Positions 1 to 6,249 are shown, counted from the stretch's first letter. The stretch: 10,072 bases of DNA from Candidatus Saccharibacteria bacterium UBA4727 (GCA_002404195.1 DHJF01000030.1:1211-11282), one strand, 5' to 3'. Notes: generated from the letters alone by a model not told the origin. Program-made: numbers and translations.

Positions 1-17
1 TTGTAAATCATTTACAA
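1..17. repeat. Short perfect palindrome at the window edge
   Basis: The first 17 bases are two 7-bp arms, TTGTAAA and TTTACAA, around the centre TCA. It could be an operator or part of a hairpin belonging to a gene left of the window, but nothing on this side uses it. The rest of 18-182 is AT-rich and holds no convincing reading frame or RNA gene. Confidence 0.3.
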
Positions 18-182
18 TAATAAAACAATAGACTAAGAAATAGGTATTGGAATTATTCTCAAGATAGTGTTGTCACATTAACTTTAGGTAAAGTAGGAAA
101 GAGGCCCTTCACTATTTAGTAGCAAGTCACTGAATGATATTGACTAGTAAACGTACTGCGAAACTGCTAGCTAAGAACTCTG

Positions 183-211
183 AACTAATAGCCTCTCCTT
201 GGCTGTTAGTT
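183..211. terminator. Possible terminator hairpin after the small membrane protein gene
   Basis: Two 11-nt arms (183-193 and 201-211) pair at ten of eleven positions around a 7-nt loop. It lies just past the stop of the minus-strand gene at 222-416. The T-rich stretch (TATATTTTC) is on the plus-strand side, so it would work better for transcription coming from the left. It may act in both directions. Confidence 0.4.
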
Positions 212-221
212 TATATTTTCA

Positions 222-416
222 TTATCTAATGGCAAGACGCCAAATCACATCGACTACTAAAACAATGATCACGAACGATACAATTTCCAAAGTAGTCCTT
301 TTGTGTACCGTTACAAAGACGAATAATATCAATAAGGCTACAGCAACATACAACAATTGTAGAATCCACGTATAGACCGGTATTCCAAGAAACATATGTT
401 TTAGATAATCGTTCAT
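222..416 (-). CDS. Small two-pass membrane protein, unknown function
   Basis: The product has 64 residues. It shows a hydrophobic segment at about residues 14-37, a short basic turn (HKRTT, 38-42), and a second hydrophobic segment at about 43-60, so a two-helix inner-membrane hairpin is predicted. I do not recognise a family. A TATAAT box at 423-428 ends 6 nt before the ATG, so the mRNA should begin at the start codon; no Shine-Dalgarno sequence is present. The overlapping frame beginning 4 nt upstream (226-420) is less hydrophobic and was judged a shadow. The gene lies outside the repeat at 540-583, as a possible separate cargo block of the tRNA-linked region. Its reality rests on composition and promoter placement, not on homology. 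Confidence 0.5.
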   Translation of the reverse strand: MNDYLKHMFLGIPVYTWILQLLYVAVALLILFVFVTVHKRTTLEIVSFVIIVLVVDVIWRLAIR

Positions 417-422
417 ACAAGA

Positions 423-428
423 ATTATA
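423..428 (-). promoter_or_regulatory. -10 box directly in front of the small membrane protein
   Basis: TATAAT on the minus strand is separated from the ATG by 6 nt, so transcription should start at the A of the start codon. No good -35 box is seen at 17-18 nt (TAAATA or CTAAAT). Confidence 0.45.
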
Positions 429-539
429 AGCCTAATTTATTAAGGTATTTAGAATAAAGAGGTTCATATGCCGCATTAACTTAGTGAGGCTGGGTCTCAA
501 TGTAAGGCCTAGAAGAACAAGAAGATATTTAAGCATAGT

Positions 540-583
540 CATTTTAGCTCCGGCAACCGGGTCGCTATGCTCCTCCGCTTGTT
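540..583. repeat. Degenerate tRNA-3'-end-like repeat, copy A
   Basis: This 44-nt stretch matches copy B (1274-1317) at 33 of 44 positions, and all 11 differences are transitions. Its core GCTCCGGCA equals the end of the tRNA-Asn at 6226-6236 read on the plus strand. Copies A and B flank the pilin gene and its terminator in direct orientation. I interpret them as old attachment or recombination sites derived from a tRNA 3' end. They no longer contain the T-loop GTTCGAG, so an origin in another repeat family is possible. Confidence 0.5.
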
Positions 584-592
584 AATTTTGCC

Positions 593-635
593 AAAAATGA
601 TCCTTCGTAAAATTTCACGACATTCGCCGGATCAT
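593..635 (-). terminator. Intrinsic terminator of the pilin gene
   Basis: On the minus strand ATGATCC (635-629) pairs with GGATCAT (603-597), followed by a T run (597-593). The intervening 25 nt contain a smaller TCGT/ACGA pairing. It sits 19 nt past the pilin stop codon. Confidence 0.5.
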
Positions 636-653
636 ATACTCAAAGGTAATACC

Positions 654-1187
654 TTACCAGTTGACTGCACCTGGCGACCAGACGGCAATCGACAACTCAT
701 TCGGCGTCACGGCACGATCCATTGATCGAATCTGATCTGAGTTACACACATTGCTCGGGTCTCCACCACAGATAGTCTCCATGACCTTCCAAGCAAGAAG
801 CATATAATCAGTGCCGTCAGATTTATATAGATAGCACTTATCATCAGTGTTCTTCCACTTTGGATCAAGTGGAAGCCTTGAAGTAACGATAGAAGATGCC
901 CCAGAAATATAACTCGTAACACTACCGAACGTTACGCAGTTACCTGTCCATTGTAGCGAACCGTTTGCCGGCAGAGGATAAGATCCGTTCTCTGCTTTGT
1001 AAAGTTCTACTATCTTTTGAAGATCCCTTAGGTCACTTATTCGTACGTTATCCCGTGTACGTGCTTGTATCCCACTATACGCAACGATAACAATCGCCGC
1101 CAAAATACCGATTACGACAATGACAATGAGTAGTTCAACAATTGTAAAGCCTGGTTGTTGTCGTTGTTGTTGTTGTTTTACCCACAT
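654..1187 (-). CDS. Type IV pilin or pseudopilin-like protein
   Basis: The 177-residue product begins with a class III (prepilin) signal: a short basic leader ending in QQPG, predicted cleavage between G13 and F14, then FTIVELLIVIVVIGILAA with the conserved Glu at mature position 5 (E18). After the hydrophobic helix (about 14-36) comes a polar alpha-helical stretch and a soluble C-terminal domain with four cysteines (C83, C117, C140, C148) that could form disulfides. Such proteins are processed by a prepilin peptidase and assembled into surface fibres for adhesion, motility or DNA uptake. The leader is unusual in being nearly pure glutamine (QQQQRQQ), encoded by CAA/CAG repeats. No assembly ATPase or peptidase gene is nearby, so this is an orphan pilin, enclosed by direct repeats A and B. 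A consensus-like promoter puts the mRNA start about 3-4 nt before the ATG. Confidence 0.9.
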   Translation of the reverse strand: MWVKQQQQRQQPGFTIVELLIVIVVIGILAAIVIVAYSGIQARTRDNVRISDLRDLQKIVELYKAENGSYPLPANGSLQWTGNCVTFGSVTSYISGASSIVTSRLPLDPKWKNTDDKCYLYKSDGTDYMLLAWKVMETICGGDPSNVCNSDQIRSMDRAVTPNELSIAVWSPGAVNW

Positions 1188-1197
1188 AGCTATTCAT

Positions 1198-1226
1198 AGT
1201 ATAGATCACTGTAGGCGTAAGTTCAA
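1198..1226 (-). promoter_or_regulatory. Pilin promoter, near-leaderless
   Basis: TTGAAC (1226-1221) and TATACT (1203-1198) are separated by exactly 17 nt. The -10 box ends 10 nt before the ATG, giving a predicted leader of only 3-4 nt and no ribosome binding site. Confidence 0.7.
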
Positions 1227-1273
1227 ATTAAGCATAAACAAAATCCTTCGTTAGAGGATATTCTTCATGCAAT

Positions 1274-1317
1274 CATTTTGGCTCCGGCAGCTGGATCGTT
1301 ATACTCTTCCATTCATT
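1274..1317. repeat. Degenerate tRNA-3'-end-like repeat, copy B
   Basis: Partner of copy A. It keeps TTGGCTCCGGCAGCTGG, which is identical to the acceptor end and first T-stem bases of the tRNA-Asn at 6226-6242 on the plus strand, and then diverges from the tRNA. This makes it the bridge between copy A and the exact copies at 5045 and 6224. Confidence 0.6.
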
Positions 1318-1571
1318 CATGAAAACATGTAAACACATTTAGCTTCATTCATTACACCGAACCAGCTAGTTTGAATGTATCTACGACACACTATATAGAC
1401 TCACCTCGCGTAAGATTCAAAGCATCAATCTTTAGAGAATTAACAAAAGGAGCGATAGCGACGACTGCAGCCATAGGTATTGGTTAGTTTGTCTCTATTC
1501 GTCGCCGTAATAACAGATAATATTCGGCTGACAATCACGTCTATCGCCCTCTTTTAGCGATAAGACCTCCC
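1318..1571 (+). pseudogene. Intergenic stretch with a possible decayed membrane-protein fragment
   Basis: No intact gene is visible. On the plus strand a frame open from about 1322 lacks an ATG. It runs through KGAIATTAAIGIG to a TAG at about 1484, after which the same frame continues FVSIRRRNNR to another stop. A small hydrophobic segment followed by basic residues resembles the tail of a membrane-anchored protein, so this could be a broken gene. It could equally be chance. A short TATCGC/GCGATA hairpin near 1545-1562 lies just past the glgX stop but has no T run. Confidence 0.2.
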
Positions 1572-3863
1572 TTAGTCATGTCGTAGCACGTTAGCATGCT
1601 TGAACGAGTTCACAAACCTCTGACTCGGAACAGCCTCGTTCTGTACGAAATAGTCTGGCGGCAACCGCGAACTTTCTCGCACCAACACAACCTGCGAATT
1701 TGCCCTAAGAATAAACTGGGCACTCACAGGCTGAGGGTTATCGATAAGTACTTCTCCAGTACTGGTATCGAGAATGGTCGCGTAGTCACCAGCAGTGCTC
1801 GATTCTTTAGGTAGCTCAACTACTTTGTCGCTGTCGCCACCGTTTACATAATGAAGAATACTCATACTCCCTCCACCACCAACCAGCCCCGAAGAGTACA
1901 TACCAAATACCCTGTCGGCACTGGACCAATCTTCTTGCGTCATCGTGTGGCCTGATTTATTGAGCCAGTCTATTCCTTTTTCACCAATCGGACTACCGGC
2001 GATGTCTCCCATGTCCTGGCCAGTTCCATACAGGTGACACTGCTTCCTGAGTGCAATCAGGTTTTGCATGAAAATACTAAAATTATTTTCTCTGTCGCTA
2101 TTGAGCGATGCCCAATGAAGATGTTGCGCAGACTCGCCTTGCTCACGGCGATCCATATCGTCTGTGCTCAGATTCCAAGTGTTGTTATTACCGTACTTGG
2201 TGTGACTCAGTTCATCACCACCCAGCACCATCGGCGTTCCCCAGGCGAGGAGACAGGTTGCGGCTAGGTTCCGCTTCGCCCTGTCGCGTTTCGCAAGTAT
2301 CTCCCTGTCATCCGTTGGACCTTCGACTCCAAAGTTGTTTGAATAATTACTATCGCTGCCGTCTCGATTTTCTTCGCCATTTGCTTCGTTATGTTTGCGA
2401 CCATATGATACAAGATCTTCCAGCGTAAATCCGTCATGCGCGGTAATAAAGTTAATGGGCCACGACGCCGTGCCCGAGTCCCGACCACTCGCAAGTCCCG
2501 CCATGATCTCCGACAAATGTCGAATATCTTTCGCTTCGCCGCTCACCCAAAGTTTTCGCAACGTGTCACGTACTTCATGACTCCATTCTTCGAAACCGTT
2601 GTCTCTAAATTTTTCGCTGGTTCCAATGTCGCCCCATAACCATGGCTCAACAATCAGCACTTTTTTGCCAAGCACTTCGTCGTTTGCTATCTCTTTAAAT
2701 AATGGGTGCTCGCTAATCCTGCCCATGCCATACTTATCTTTCGCCAACGCTCCAGCGAGGTCGAAACGAAACCCATCAACTCCAACCTCATTTGCCCAAT
2801 ATTTCAATGAGTCAATAATATGCTCAACACCCTGCTTGGAATACCCGTCAATGCAGTTACCGCATCCCGTGTAGTCGACGTTATCATCATGGTAGTATCC
2901 AGACTTGTCGAGGGTTTTAAATGGAAATTTATCGCTGGTGTGATTGTAGACGACATCCAACACAACCTCGATATCATTTGCGTGCAACACATCTATCATC
3001 AGCTTTACTTCGTTAGCGATATGTTCTGGATTTTGCTGGCTCATTTCAGTCGCATAGTGAGGATGTGGCGCGAAGAAACTCGTCGAACCATACCCCCAAT
3101 AGTTTTCTGCGCCGGCGGCAATCGTTGAATCGCGCGAATCGAACTGAAAAATAGGCAAGAGCTCAACCGTCGTAATACCAAGTTTTTTAAGATGCTCGAG
3201 GTGCGCTTCGTGCACAAAACCAAGGTAAGTACCTCGCAAATCTTCCGGCACATCAGGGTGATTCATAGTGGAATTCCTGATATGGGCTTCGTAGATAACA
3301 CGGCTGCTCGGGTCTATCTCTGGATGAGCTGGCCGCTCCACCCCGTCCACGCCAGCACGCTCGACGACCGAGTAGCGCTGCGCGCCTCCTTCTTCGTCTT
3401 CGATAAGCAGTGAAGTGACCCGCGCATAAGGGTCGAGGACAAGGGGCTGGGATTGCAACATCTCTTGTCCATCACCATGATTTGGCGCATAGATGCCGTA
3501 GTGCCCACCAACTTCAATGTCAGGAATGATACCCCCATAGGTCGTATGGTCGTCATATGCTTCCGTATCAAGCTTGGCTAGCTGATAGGCTGCCTTAGTT
3601 TTATACGGCTGGTGTTTGTCTTGAATACAGAGTACTGGCGCCACTGGTACTTGATTCGAGTCGACGGTCACCCGGAAAAAATAATCACCTCCCGAGAGTG
3701 CCGTCAGACCATCCCTTGTTTGCTCGACTAATTGTTCGGGCAAGTCAGCATACTGTATCTCGATCCCCTGATGAGAAAAACTGTTATCGGTACTTTTATC
3801 AACAAACTCTATACTCATATTATTTCTTGTTTGATTACCTCTATGGTCAGAATTGTATCGCAT
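1572..3863 (-). CDS. glgX: Glycogen debranching enzyme (GlgX/isoamylase-type, GH13)
   Basis: The 763-residue protein should hydrolyse alpha-1,6 branch points of glycogen or limit dextrins in the cytoplasm. The GH13 barrel runs from about residue 190 to 610. Conserved regions visible are DVVYNHT (303-309), GFRFDLA (364-370, nucleophile D368), VLIVEPW (402-408, acid/base E406) and FITAHDGFTLEDLVSY (472-487, H476 and D477). The stretch HNEANGEENRDG followed by GVEGPTDD (491-519) is a GlgX/isoamylase signature, as is TGCGN (332-336). The region before the barrel (about 30-150, ending LVLDPYARV) takes the place of the usual CBM48 domain but is divergent. Length is slightly above the usual 650-720 residues. 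The ATG at 3818 (MSIEFVDKST) is an alternative start: a candidate promoter at 3852-3881 would begin transcription downstream of the first ATG and so favour it. No other glycogen gene is nearby, so the gene may be isolated cargo. Confidence 0.93.
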   Translation of the reverse strand: MRYNSDHRGNQTRNNMSIEFVDKSTDNSFSHQGIEIQYADLPEQLVEQTRDGLTALSGGDYFFRVTVDSNQVPVAPVLCIQDKHQPYKTKAAYQLAKLDTEAYDDHTTYGGIIPDIEVGGHYGIYAPNHGDGQEMLQSQPLVLDPYARVTSLLIEDEEGGAQRYSVVERAGVDGVERPAHPEIDPSSRVIYEAHIRNSTMNHPDVPEDLRGTYLGFVHEAHLEHLKKLGITTVELLPIFQFDSRDSTIAAGAENYWGYGSTSFFAPHPHYATEMSQQNPEHIANEVKLMIDVLHANDIEVVLDVVYNHTSDKFPFKTLDKSGYYHDDNVDYTGCGNCIDGYSKQGVEHIIDSLKYWANEVGVDGFRFDLAGALAKDKYGMGRISEHPLFKEIANDEVLGKKVLIVEPWLWGDIGTSEKFRDNGFEEWSHEVRDTLRKLWVSGEAKDIRHLSEIMAGLASGRDSGTASWPINFITAHDGFTLEDLVSYGRKHNEANGEENRDGSDSNYSNNFGVEGPTDDREILAKRDRAKRNLAATCLLAWGTPMVLGGDELSHTKYGNNNTWNLSTDDMDRREQGESAQHLHWASLNSDRENNFSIFMQNLIALRKQCHLYGTGQDMGDIAGSPIGEKGIDWLNKSGHTMTQEDWSSADRVFGMYSSGLVGGGGSMSILHYVNGGDSDKVVELPKESSTAGDYATILDTSTGEVLIDNPQPVSAQFILRANSQVVLVRESSRLPPDYFVQNEAVPSQRFVNSFKHANVLRHD

Positions 3864-3881
3864 TGATGTATAAAAAGTCCA
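3852..3881 (-). promoter_or_regulatory. Candidate glgX promoter
   Basis: TGGACT (3881-3876) and TACAAT (3857-3852) are 18 nt apart. Transcription would begin near 3845, inside the longest reading frame, leaving a leader of about 27 nt before the ATG at 3818. The match is moderate. Confidence 0.35.
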
Positions 3882-3922
3882 TACTGGTTATCGTTATAGT
3901 CTACCGATACGTACATCAACAA

Positions 3923-3955
3923 ATAAACCCGCTATCATTAGCGGGTTTATTTTTA
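3923..3955. terminator. Strong bidirectional terminator hairpin between glgX and the phosphatase
   Basis: Arms 3923-3934 and 3939-3950 pair perfectly over 12 bp (core AAACCCGCTA/TAGCGGGTTT) around the tetraloop TCAT. T-rich sequence follows on the plus side (TTTATTTTTATAC) and on the minus side (TTTATTTG). It lies upstream of both divergent neighbours, so it ends neither of them. It probably insulates them, or is left from a gene that used to be here. Confidence 0.75.
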
Positions 3956-4028
3956 TACTTCATCAACCTACAAGCTCTTGCCTCACCACGATAGAGGAAG
4001 TTATAACCCTAATTAAGCAAGATTTTGC

Positions 4029-4034
4029 TAGAAT
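4029..4034 (+). promoter_or_regulatory. Extended -10 box of the phosphatase gene, leaderless
   Basis: TGCTAGAAT (TGn plus TAGAAT) ends 6 nt before the ATG at 4041, so the transcript should start at the start codon. No clear -35 box is present, which fits an extended -10 promoter. Confidence 0.6.
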
Positions 4035-4040
4035 TAGCCT

Positions 4041-4580
4041 ATGAAGATAACTTATTTTGTGCATTCAATTACAGAAGACAACGAAAACGGACTTGCCACT
4101 GGTTGGATGCAGGGCAAGCTGTCAGAAGAAGGAATTAAAAGAGCTTTATCGCTAAGAGAAGATTTATCATATCGGGATTTTGATGCAGTCTTCTGCTCGG
4201 ACCTAGAACGTGCAATTCAGAGCACAGATCTTTTCTTTGATAATAAATTTCCAATATTTTTAGATTGGAGGCTTAGAGAATGCAATTATGGAGAGTGCGA
4301 TGGCAAGCCGGCGGTAGAATTTAAAAAGGATCGTGAGCAAGAGTACATATTAAAACCCTACCCTTTAGGCGAAAATTATAAAGACGTAGAAGGTCGAATT
4401 AAAAGTTTTCTCGACGACCTTAATACCTTCAACTATAGCCATATTGCAATTGTCGCTCACCAAGCACCGCAGCTTGCTCTGGATGTGCTATTAAATAACC
4501 ATACTTGGGAAGAAGCAATTTCGAACGATTGGCGAAAGACAAAATCATGGCAACCTGGATGGGAATATTCAGTAGACTAA
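4041..4580 (+). CDS. Histidine phosphatase superfamily protein lacking the RHG arginine
   Basis: The 179-residue protein has the phosphoglycerate-mutase/phosphatase fold. Visible elements are the N-terminal catalytic His in YFVHSITE (H8), SDLERAIQS with R57, RLRECNYGECDG with E80, and the C-terminal catalytic His in VAHQAPQ (H140). The family hallmark is RHG at the first His, but here it reads V-H-S, so the first Arg and the Gly are replaced. As I recall, a subfamily of uncharacterised bacterial homologues shares this VHS form, the LATGW segment and the ending WRKTKSWQPGWEY, so the change is probably characteristic rather than damage. The substrate is unknown. It is the only convincing plus-strand gene in the window, with its own leaderless promoter, and lies between two hairpin terminators. 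Confidence 0.88.
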   Translation: MKITYFVHSITEDNENGLATGWMQGKLSEEGIKRALSLREDLSYRDFDAVFCSDLERAIQSTDLFFDNKFPIFLDWRLRECNYGECDGKPAVEFKKDREQEYILKPYPLGENYKDVEGRIKSFLDDLNTFNYSHIAIVAHQAPQLALDVLLNNHTWEEAISNDWRKTKSWQPGWEYSVD

Positions 4581-4611
4581 TGGATCAGTTTCAATTCTAG
4601 CTTGGGCATAT

Positions 4612-4642
4612 AAAAAGTCAGAACTAAATTAACAGTTCTGAC
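4612..4642. terminator. Terminator hairpin between the convergent phosphatase and four-cysteine genes
   Basis: GTCAGAACT (4617-4625) and AGTTCTGAC (4634-4642) pair perfectly over 9 bp with an 8-nt loop. On the minus strand it is followed by TTTTTAT, a good terminator for the gene at 4726-4959. On the plus strand only TTCATCT follows, so it is weaker for the phosphatase. Confidence 0.75.
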
Positions 4643-4725
4643 TTCATCTACTATGGCTTGGCTCGCACTAGCGGACGAGTTGCGAACCGTAAGTATGGAT
4701 TACAACGACGACTCGTTGATCTTAA

Positions 4726-4959
4726 TTAAATCTCTTCTTCAACAACATCAACAGGTTTAATGGGACAATTCCCATCACTTAAACCAATTCCCCAGTTATT
4801 ACAGAGGACCATAGCTGTATAGGCGAGGTCACCCTCTGCAAAGTATCTCGTTCCGTCTTCGTGCTCTCTAGTAATTCCCAAGAAACGAGGGCACTCAAAG
4901 CCCTTACAGTTTTCGTACTTTTCCTTAACGGTAAGTTCTTGCTGGATTTCATTATTCAT
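4726..4959 (-). CDS. Small four-cysteine protein, unknown function
   Basis: The 77-residue acidic protein has cysteines at C18, C23, C53 and C65 (CKGFEC and LCNNWGIGLSDGNCP), a spacing that could bind zinc or an iron-sulphur cluster, or form disulfides. No signal peptide or membrane segment is visible, so a cytoplasmic location with bound metal is the simpler reading. I recognise no family. Coding status is supported by a promoter-like pair (TTGCAG, 18 nt, TTTAAT) placing the mRNA start about 2 nt before the ATG, and by the terminator past its end. It converges with the phosphatase gene. Confidence 0.65.
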   Translation of the reverse strand: MNNEIQQELTVKEKYENCKGFECPRFLGITREHEDGTRYFAEGDLAYTAMVLCNNWGIGLSDGNCPIKPVDVVEEEI

Positions 4960-4967
4960 TGGAGTTT

Positions 4968-4997
4968 ATTAAACTACGTTTCGCATTACTGCTGCAA
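4968..4997 (-). promoter_or_regulatory. Promoter of the four-cysteine protein, near-leaderless
   Basis: TTGCAG (4997-4992) and TTTAAT (4973-4968) are 18 nt apart, and the -10 box ends 8 nt before the ATG. Confidence 0.45.
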
Positions 4998-5044
4998 GCA
5001 TAGCCAGAAACAAAAACACCATGACTTTCATCATAGTGCTTATG

Positions 5045-5070
5045 CTTGGCTCCGGCAGCTGGGCTCGAAC
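5045..5070. repeat. Exact copy of the tRNA-Asn 3' end (attachment-site-like), copy C
   Basis: Twenty-six bases are identical to 6224-6249, which is the tRNA 3' end from CCA through the T-loop. Identity stops abruptly on both sides. A detached, same-orientation copy of a tRNA 3' end about 1.2 kb from the intact gene is the typical mark left by an element that integrated into the tRNA. The block between the two copies holds only the Fic gene and no integrase. Confidence 0.8.
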
Positions 5071-5137
5071 TAAGAACTCCTACTACACATGAGTCAGACT
5101 CACGTCACTTTCATTCAACCCTATCCATTATCAATAG

Positions 5138-6022
5138 CTAGTCTTCTTTAAAATCCGCAGCGATCATCCACTTCTCGCGCATTCGAAATGCCGGAATAGT
5201 TCCGCGACTCGCTTTGTTTAGAGCTGCATTCCCCGCTACACCATTAGCCCTTGCCCAGACAGAGACGGTTATAATTTTTGAAGCCGTCATTAAAGTAATG
5301 CGTTTATAGAGCGACTCAATAAGTAAGCTCGCAAGAATTTCAGTAAAAGCATCAAACTTACCAGTCGTTCGATACGAATCAAAGGCTGGGTAGTAGCTCG
5401 TACGTTTACTTTTATTTTGGATAATGACAGGTGGAAGACCTAATTGCATCAATTGCTGGTTTATGAGTACACGGCCTAGTCGTCCATTGCCATCATTAAA
5501 TGGATGGATGGTTTCGAATTCAGCGTGAAACCATGCAATTTTGTCGAGAAAGTAGCGATTATCTTGTTTATTGTAATCTGCTACGAGCTCACTCATGAAT
5601 CCCGCTACGAAGTCAGGATTTGCACCAACGTGAGAGCCGACGCGTACCCATTCTCGTCCACTGCGAAACCGACCAGCCCAGTCATCTCGTATCCCCGTCA
5701 ATAGGCTCCCGTGAAAATCTAAGAGAAACGCCACAGTAAGCGACTCGTTCGGACGATCTAATAATGACTTGGTGATTCGAGCCAGGTTCTTCGCCTCGTA
5801 TATTTCGCGAACATCGTGATCGTTTTTTATTGAGTCTCGAAAAAGGATGTCTTCAGTCTCTTTGAGAGTTAGAGTAGAGTTTTCTATTGCATTACTGTTA
5901 TAGACCATCTCTGGTATTTCGGCTAAGGCAATCTCACGGACAGCTTCCGGTTGTTCTTTCGATAGCTGCATATACCGTTCAGATAGAGTCGCAATGCGAT
6001 CTTTGGTAATCTGATTTATCAT
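5138..6022 (-). CDS. Fic-domain protein with N-terminal inhibitory motif and C-terminal HTH
   Basis: With the start at 6022 the protein has 294 residues. Fic enzymes usually transfer AMP from ATP to a hydroxyl side chain of a target protein. The active-site motif HPFNDGNGR is complete (173-181), followed by R184, so catalysis is expected. SNAIEN (43-48) fits the [S/T]xxxE[G/N] inhibitory helix of class II Fic proteins, which blocks ATP binding until released. The tail (about 248-290, with VWARANGV and RGTIPAFRMREKWMI) resembles excisionase-type winged HTH domains, suggesting DNA binding. I prefer 6022 over the ATG at 6079: an extended -10 box ends 6 nt before it, and the 19 extra residues would be encoded within the promoter and a 14-bp inverted repeat. 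Autoregulation through that repeat is plausible. The gene fills the block between tRNA-end copies C and D. Confidence 0.9.
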   Translation of the reverse strand: MINQITKDRIATLSERYMQLSKEQPEAVREIALAEIPEMVYNSNAIENSTLTLKETEDILFRDSIKNDHDVREIYEAKNLARITKSLLDRPNESLTVAFLLDFHGSLLTGIRDDWAGRFRSGREWVRVGSHVGANPDFVAGFMSELVADYNKQDNRYFLDKIAWFHAEFETIHPFNDGNGRLGRVLINQQLMQLGLPPVIIQNKSKRTSYYPAFDSYRTTGKFDAFTEILASLLIESLYKRITLMTASKIITVSVWARANGVAGNAALNKASRGTIPAFRMREKWMIAADFKED

Positions 6023-6028
6023 ATATCT

Positions 6029-6034
6029 ATTATA
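6029..6034 (-). promoter_or_regulatory. Extended -10 box of the HTH-Fic gene, leaderless
   Basis: TGTTATAAT on the minus strand (6037-6029) ends 6 nt before the ATG at 6022, so the transcript should begin at the start codon. The -35 region is weak and overlaps one arm of the inverted repeat at 6040-6053. Confidence 0.65.
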
Positions 6035-6039
6035 ACATA

Positions 6040-6087
6040 GACTATACGTGAAATATAATAATATAATGTATCTTTTCACGTATAGTC
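6040..6087. promoter_or_regulatory. 14-bp perfect inverted repeat over the Fic promoter, candidate operator
   Basis: GACTATACGTGAAA (6040-6053) and TTTCACGTATAGTC (6074-6087) are perfect inverse copies separated by 20 AT-rich nt. The near arm lies between the -10 and -35 positions of the Fic promoter. Two arms spaced about 34 bp centre to centre (roughly three helical turns) suit a dimeric repressor. The HTH at the end of the Fic protein is the obvious candidate ligand. The spacer contains TATAAT on the plus strand, but no gene follows in that direction. Confidence 0.7.
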
Positions 6088-6156
6088 AAACAATGTGTTA
6101 GGTTATGCGACCGGATGAAATAGTATTAGCTTGCGCATTGTTAGGATATGCATTAC

Positions 6157-6195
6157 ATACAAAAGAAGCTGTCGACAGTATCTACCAACAGCTTC
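6157..6195 (-). terminator. Intrinsic terminator of the tRNA-Asn transcript
   Basis: On the minus strand GAAGCTGT (6195-6188) pairs with ACAGCTTC (6172-6165) over 8 bp with a 15-nt loop, followed by TTTTGTATG. It lies about 30 nt past the tRNA CCA end. Confidence 0.7.
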
Positions 6196-6223
6196 ATGCT
6201 CGTACCTAATCAACTTACAAACT

Positions 6224-6249
6224 CTTGGCTCCGGCAGCTGGGCTCGAAC
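6224..6249. repeat. tRNA-embedded copy D of the 26-bp attachment-like repeat
   Basis: Identical to 5045-5070. It covers two trailer bases, CCA, the discriminator, the 3' acceptor strand, the 3' T-stem strand and most of the T-loop, which is the usual crossover region for tRNA-targeting tyrosine recombinases. Confidence 0.8.

Noticed and set aside
226..420. Alternative frame over the small membrane protein
   Set aside because: Less hydrophobic and less regular than the 222-416 frame, and the -10 box spacing to its start would be too short.
540..1317. Repeats A and B as integron attC sites around a pilin cassette
   Set aside because: They lack the paired R and L box layout of attC sites, no integron integrase is present, and the core matches the tRNA-Asn end better.
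2034..3571. Many overlapping frames of 60-106 codons on both strands inside glgX
   Set aside because: They are shadows of the GH13 frame, which carries all catalytic motifs; none has its own start signals or recognisable domain.
4655..4690. CTTGGCTC followed by a tRNA-like GTTGCGAACC, a possible fifth tRNA-end scar
   Set aside because: Only eight bases match the other copies and the T-stem does not pair, so chance cannot be excluded.
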